NCBI RefSeq assembly: GCF_900660545.1
Contig: NZ_LR214986.1
Span: 1 to 64,000, forward strand
Length of the DNA stretch: 64,000 bases
Direction of reading: 5' to 3'
From: Mycoplasmopsis cynos
Lineage (GTDB): Bacteria; Bacillota_I; Bacilli_A; Mycoplasmatales; Metamycoplasmataceae
In this document: positions 60,087-64,000 of the stretch, one piece after another
Layout: each line of letters starts with the position of its first letter
How positions within the stretch are numbered: position 1 is the stretch's first letter
Notes under the pieces: generated by a model
Seen by the model: only the letters and a program-made list of their open reading frames with translations
Told to the model about the DNA's origin: nothing
Databases searched by the model: none
Translations under genes and position numbers: made by a program

Positions 60087-61001
60087 TTATCCATTTCTTA
60101 ATTTGATAAGATTGTAAAGACCATATAATGCGGAATCGTCTCCTAATTCATCAAAATATAAATTAATGTTTTTAAAATGATTTGGATCGCTAATTTCTTT
60201 TGCTAAATTAAACGCATCAATAACAAATTGTTTTTGAGCTAATGCTACACTTCCACCAATAAAGAAATTATGTGGAGCAATAATTCCTGCATTAATTGCA
60301 AACATATTCATTAATGTTTCTTTTGCTTCATTAACAATTTTAGTTGCTTGTATATTTCCTTTTTCAGCTAATTCGAAAACTTCTTTTGCTGAATTAGCAA
60401 TATCATAATATTTAGCTTTTGTTTCTATCCCGCTGCCTGAACAATGAAGTTCAAGCGCATATTTATTTAATAATCTACTTTTCCCTAAAAAAGCAGATTT
60501 AGAAACAGGAATTTGCGCGATTTCTTGGGCATAATAATTGTTTCCGTGAAAGATTTTATTATTTATTATTAAACCTGAACCAAAACCAGTGCTTATTGTA
60601 TAAAATTGACTTACATCATTTAAATTTTTTTTGTAATAAACATGATTAGCCAAAGCCATTACATTTGCATCATTTTCAAAAACAATATCTTTTATTTGAG
60701 TATTTTTTAAAAGATATTGTTTAACATCAAAGTTTTTTCAAGTGCCGCCTAAATTAGGACTATTAAGTACAATTCCATTTTCATAATCACTTGGTCCTGG
60801 TATGCAAAGCGCCAGATACATAATATTATTTTCTAAAATTCTTTCTTTGATTCAATTACAAGTATTTTCGGCTGATGTATAATCAGTTGATGTTTTTACT
60901 TTTGATATTATTTTTCCATTTTCATCAAAAATTGCAAAACGCACATTTGTACCGCCAACATCAACAGCCGCATAAGAGTTGTTTTTATTTTTTCAGTCCA
61001 T
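60087..61001 (-). CDS. ROK-family sugar kinase
   Basis: A probable glucokinase-like enzyme. The 304-aa product has the phosphate motif AAVDVGGTNVRFAIFDENG, LCIPGPSDYENGIVL, LGGTWKNFD, and a sugar-binding FENDANVMALANHVYY (about residues 110-125), plus STGFGSGLII. The ROK CxCGxxGCxE zinc site is not present (ELHCSGSGIE stands in its place). Trp codons include TGA. It is divergent from the amylase lipoprotein and next to a helix-turn-helix gene, fitting a role in using released glucose. Confidence 0.88.
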
Positions 61002-61251
61002 ATAGTGATTATACTTTTTTTTGTTTTTTTAAAAAATACTTTTTATTTTTGTTTATATTGTGCGTTTTTATCCTAAAACAAGTATAAAAATATTACTATA
61101 TACTAATTTTTACTATAAAGATAGTATATGGTTAATATATAAAAATAAGATATAATAATCTAATAATATGGTAATTTTTACCTTCTATATTGATATGTCA
61201 AAAAGGTAAAAAATATAAGAAAGTAAGAGGAATATATTTTAAAATTTTAAT
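61002..61251. promoter_or_regulatory. Divergent control region of the ROK kinase and short amylase
   Basis: About 250 bases. TATAAT (61151-61156) is a good -10 box for the amylase. GGTAATTTTTACC (61171-61183), a short palindrome just downstream, may be an operator. GGTAAAAAAT near 61205 is a partial second copy. The GACTAGTC repeat seen at the other two lipoprotein genes is absent here. AGAGGA lies about 20 bases before the ATG, an unusually long spacing. Confidence 0.5.
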
Positions 61252-63150
61252 ATGAGAAATATTTTAAAAAAGAGTTTATTAACTATTATGGTTAATTTAC
61301 CATTAACATTAATTATGTCTTGTTCAACAGGATTTAATAAGGAAAATGAATTGAAAAAGTTACAAAGTACAAAAGTTTTATTAGATTGAGGCGATGATAA
61401 GTTTGTTAATATAATTAGAAAAAATAATCTAAATCATACTAGTTACTTTGATGATGTAAAACGAGTTGGTTATATTGCTCCATATAATAAAGATGCAAAG
61501 CGTTCAAATGTTATGTATCAATTAACAGTTTATTCATTTGCTGATGGAAATAATGATGGAATCGGAGATTTTATCGGGCTTAAAAATAATTTAGATTATT
61601 TTGTTAATTTAGGAATTGATACTTTATATCTTTCGCCAATTCATCCTGCTTCATCATATCACGGATATGATGTAATTGATTATACTGATGTAGCTCCTGA
61701 ACTAGGAGGAATGAAAGCATTTGATGAATTTTTAATTAAAGCGCATGAAAAAGGTATTAGAGTTGTGCTTGATATGGTGTTTAACCACACTTCATATGAG
61801 CATCCATGATTCCAAAAAGCCTTGCAAAATGATCCTAAATATAAGAATTTCTATTATATTTATGATAAAAGTACAAACCAAAAAGAAGGTAAAGATAATA
61901 TAAAAGGAATATTTAAAAATATTGATAAAAATATTAAACCAAATAATGAAATTTATTGAGCAGCAGAATTTTGATCTGGAATGCCTGATTTAAATTTAAA
62001 TAATCCTGACGTTATTGAGGAACTTAAAAATGTTCACCGTTTTTGAGCAAAGAAGGGTATTGATGGATTTAGATATGATGCATTTTATCACTATTTTGAT
62101 TCAAACAATCCCATCAAAGGTAAAAGTAATAAAGGCAATGAAGTAGAATTATTTAAAGAATTTAGAAAAGTAATCAATCAAGAATATAAAAATGCTGAAG
62201 GTCAAAAAATCTCTAGATCATCATTAGATGCATTTATGTTTGGTGAGTGATGAGATGATGCTTCAGAATTTTATGCTCAAAATACATGATATTCAAAAGA
62301 TAAAAAAGAGAAAGCTTTAAGTAGTGTTATTGATGGTAAGAGATTTAAATTTAATACTAATGTTAATATTAGTTATAATTCAGAGTTAGATTTAATTCAA
62401 AGACTTACTGATAAAGATGGGAAAATAAGAGAGTGAATACCATTTTTAGATAATCATGATGTGGAAAGATGAATTAATTGAATTAGATCCCAACACGGTG
62501 ATACAGTAACAGAAGAGCCACACAAATTAACAACCGAACAACGCGCTTGATATGAGGAAGCTCTGATATCATTATTATCTCGTGGAGGATTACCGACTTT
62601 ATATAATGGTAATGAACTATTGATGCAAGGTGGACCTAAGACCCAGGATATTAATGTACGTGAAGCGTTTTGGTGGAATGATACATCTAAAAATGTTTAT
62701 TTTAAAGAAGCTAAAAACCCAGGTGATTTAATAACAACGAAAGCTTCTCCTGGAGAAGGCTCAGTTGAATCTATTGTTAATAATCCAGATTCTTCATATA
62801 ACTTACTGGCTAAAATGATTAAACTAAGAAAAGAATATGATTCTTTAAAAGAAATGGATAAAAAATATGTTGCTGATCCAGAACAAGTTTTAGAATTTAT
62901 AAAACCTTTTAGAGAAAATATTAATAGTGAAGAAGTTACGTTAAGAAATAATCAAGATGGAACATACATTTTAATAATTCATAGTTCAAATCCATATGAA
63001 ATTGGTAATTTAGGTTTAAAGCCGAACTACAAGGTTGAAAAAACATTTTTTACTAAGAATATAGAAATTTCAAGTAATGAGAAAGGAATAATTTTTAAAG
63101 GTAATAAAACATTAAAAATAGGAGCATTCTTAATAAAAGAAGTTAAATAA
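61252..63150 (+). CDS. 632-aa GH13 alpha-amylase lipoprotein
   Basis: A surface alpha-amylase. It has a signal peptide and lipobox (LTLIMSC, Cys24), a short linker with DWGDDKFVNIIRKNNL, then the GH13 domain: YQLTVYSFADGNNDGIGDF, DMVFNHTS, GFRYDA (nucleophile Asp276), FGEWW (acid Glu332) and LDNHD (Asp403). Spacings between these (56 and 71 residues) equal those of the long paralogue at 20228-23908. Bases 61473-61866 are almost identical to that gene. Many TGA codons encode Trp. It is divergent from the ROK kinase and followed by a substrate-binding lipoprotein, so a maltodextrin role is likely. Confidence 0.92.
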
Positions 63151-63156
63151 AACTGC

Positions 63157-63168
63157 TTGACTAGTCAA
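63157..63168 (+). promoter_or_regulatory. Perfect palindrome TTGACTAGTCAA after the short amylase
   Basis: This 12-base palindrome contains GACTAGTCA, the core of the repeat that lies upstream of the two large lipoprotein genes. It sits between the amylase stop and the next gene. TATAAT at 63193-63198 is nearby, but 30 bases away, so it is not a normal -35 for it. Confidence 0.45.
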
Positions 63169-63251
63169 AACCTAACATTATCTAAGAATTCATATAATGT
63201 TATTTTTGATAGTGTTTTATTGCTTTATTATTTAAAATTTAATTAAGAAAT

Positions 63252-63701
63252 ATGAAAAGGCAGATAAAAGTAAAAAAAATACCTTTTAAAACCAAATTAA
63301 GATTTCTATTTCTAGGTAAGTATCCAATCGAAAGAATATATAAACCAAAGATAATTGAATACTTATTTATGATTTTCTCCAATATTTTAATCTTAATTAT
63401 ATCTATAATCTTATTTTATGTTTTATTAGGAGTTTACAAGCAAAGTAATTCAAACAATTTTTATGGAAATGTTTCCATAGAGTTAAACAAGTATGAATAC
63501 AGAGTAATTTTATCAGTGTTTTTGATTGCTTATTTATTAAATTTAATATTATCTGTTCATGTTATTTATATATTAAACAAAACAGAATTTAACAAAATAT
63601 TTGCCTTAATTGGTGTTTTAACTTCAATAATGATTTTATCACCAATAGCAATCATTTTTCTTATAATAGCATATCAAAAAAATGAATTAGCATTTGAATA
63701 A
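63252..63701 (+). CDS. Small membrane protein, 149 aa
   Basis: Not recognised. It begins with a basic tail (MKRQIKVKKIPFKTKLRF), then has three likely membrane spans (LFMIFSNILILIISIILFYV, VILSVFLIAYLLNLILSVHV, FALIGVLTSIMILSPIAIIF). It has no lipobox. Its position between the amylase and the substrate-binding lipoprotein suggests a role in the same system. The palindrome at 63462-63479 lies inside it. Confidence 0.65.
   Translation: MKRQIKVKKIPFKTKLRFLFLGKYPIERIYKPKIIEYLFMIFSNILILIISIILFYVLLGVYKQSNSNNFYGNVSIELNKYEYRVILSVFLIAYLLNLILSVHVIYILNKTEFNKIFALIGVLTSIMILSPIAIIFLIIAYQKNELAFE
63462..63479. promoter_or_regulatory. Perfect palindrome resembling the upstream lipoprotein operators
   Basis: TATGGAAA, TG, TTTCCATA: perfect 8-base arms with a 2-base centre. 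It matches the cores GGAAA(CA)TTTCC found 28-29 bases upstream of the two large lipoprotein genes. It lies inside the small membrane-protein gene, 240 bases before the next start. Confidence 0.45.
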
Positions 63702-63719
63702 TGCAAAAGGATGATATTT

Positions 63720-64000
63720 ATGAAAAAAAATAAATTAATTTTACCTGCAGTTGGATTATTTGGTGTTGCTGTGGCGGGGACAGCAATTGCATGCAGTAAG
63801 AGAGATGGAAGTGAAGAAATAGTTGTTGCAGTAGATGGAGTGCAAAAGAAATTTTATGAAAAAGCAATAGAACTTTATAACAAAACACCTTCTGCTAAGA
63901 AATTTAAAATTAAAATGATTGAAAAAGATGTTTTTGGTGCAATTGACATTAATATACAAGGAATTACCGACAAAATAGTTGCTGATATTTTCTATATGCC
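63720..64000 (+). CDS. Probable sugar-ABC substrate-binding lipoprotein (partial)
   Basis: Cut off by the window end after 93 residues. It has a signal peptide (KLILPAVGLFGVAVAGTAI) and lipobox (AIAC, Cys24). The mature part, EEIVVAVDGVQKKFYEKAIE then FKIKMIEKDVFGAID and GITDKIVADIFYMP, looks like the N-terminal lobe of a maltose/extracellular substrate-binding protein (spacing of a beta strand, helix, and ADIFYMP near residue 90). Strong AAAGG precedes the ATG. Downstream transporter genes are expected but not visible. Confidence 0.75.
   Translation, partial: MKKNKLILPAVGLFGVAVAGTAIACSKRDGSEEIVVAVDGVQKKFYEKAIELYNKTPSAKKFKIKMIEKDVFGAIDINIQGITDKIVADIFYM

Noticed and set aside
63157-63198. TTGACT plus TATAAT as a promoter for the small membrane protein
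   Set aside because: The spacing is 30 bases, far from the usual 16-18.

Overview
The window is mollicute DNA, most likely from the hominis group of mycoplasmas. It is very AT-rich. UGA is read as tryptophan throughout: nearly every conserved gene is cut at in-frame TGA codons under the standard code and becomes full length when TGA is Trp. There are many short lipobox lipoproteins, PolC, PlsY and RNase HIII homologues, and a 16S-23S rRNA operon without 5S. The species is not assigned. Base 1 is the dnaA start codon, so the window begins at the replication origin side.

Layout. 1-4301 (+): dnaA, a short DnaA-box spacer, dnaN, an S4-domain gene, then rpsP-trmD-rplS. 4392-10659 (-): ligA followed by a DUF31 serine-protease lipoprotein, then degV-tsaE-tsaB-tsaD (t6A tRNA modification). 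10696-12505 (+): a YtpR-like tRNA-binding protein and tyrS. 12525-15783 (-): def, two membrane proteins of unknown function and a DJ-1/PfpI protein. 15828-16550 (+): plsY. 16624-23908 (-): two very large lipoprotein genes. 24266-25536 (+): pyrH-frr. 25573-26952 (-): msrA and a PQ-loop membrane protein. 27175-30111 (+): mnmE-tatD-rsmA. 30473-41058 (+): eno, cdsA-polC, a Cof-type phosphatase, rnhC, recA, ymdB. 41158-45825 (+): 16S and 23S rRNA. 46685-53534 (+): secY-adk, a dead IS3-family element, then map-infA-rpmJ-rpsM-rpsK-rpoA-rplQ. 53646-56121 (+): uvrB and a coupled unknown gene. 56172-57441 (-): ftsY-ylxM. 57580-58845 (+): an MFS-like transporter. 59419-61001 (-): a ROK kinase, a small helix-turn-helix protein and a small lipoprotein. 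61252-64000 (+): a second amylase lipoprotein, a small membrane protein and the start of a probable substrate-binding lipoprotein.

The most unusual content is a surface-carbohydrate system split between 16.6-23.9 kb and 59.4-64 kb. Two intact GH13 amylase lipoproteins lie about 39.5 kb apart in opposite orientation and share about 395 nearly identical bases. The long one (1226 aa) carries an extra Trp-containing module of about 340 residues between its lipobox and its amylase domain. The same module occurs twice in tandem in the neighbouring 1095-aa lipoprotein. The short amylase (632 aa) lacks the module, and its mature N-terminus matches the long protein exactly where the module ends. The two large genes share a direct-repeat and palindrome pair at the same distance from their start codons, and copies of both motifs occur near 63.2-63.5 kb. 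Two homopolymer tracts (19 and 18 bases) sit next to -10-like boxes beside lipoprotein genes and look like phase-variation switches. The ROK kinase, helix-turn-helix protein and substrate-binding lipoprotein beside the second amylase fit a maltodextrin uptake and use locus.

No tRNA genes, tmRNA, CRISPR arrays or prophage were seen.
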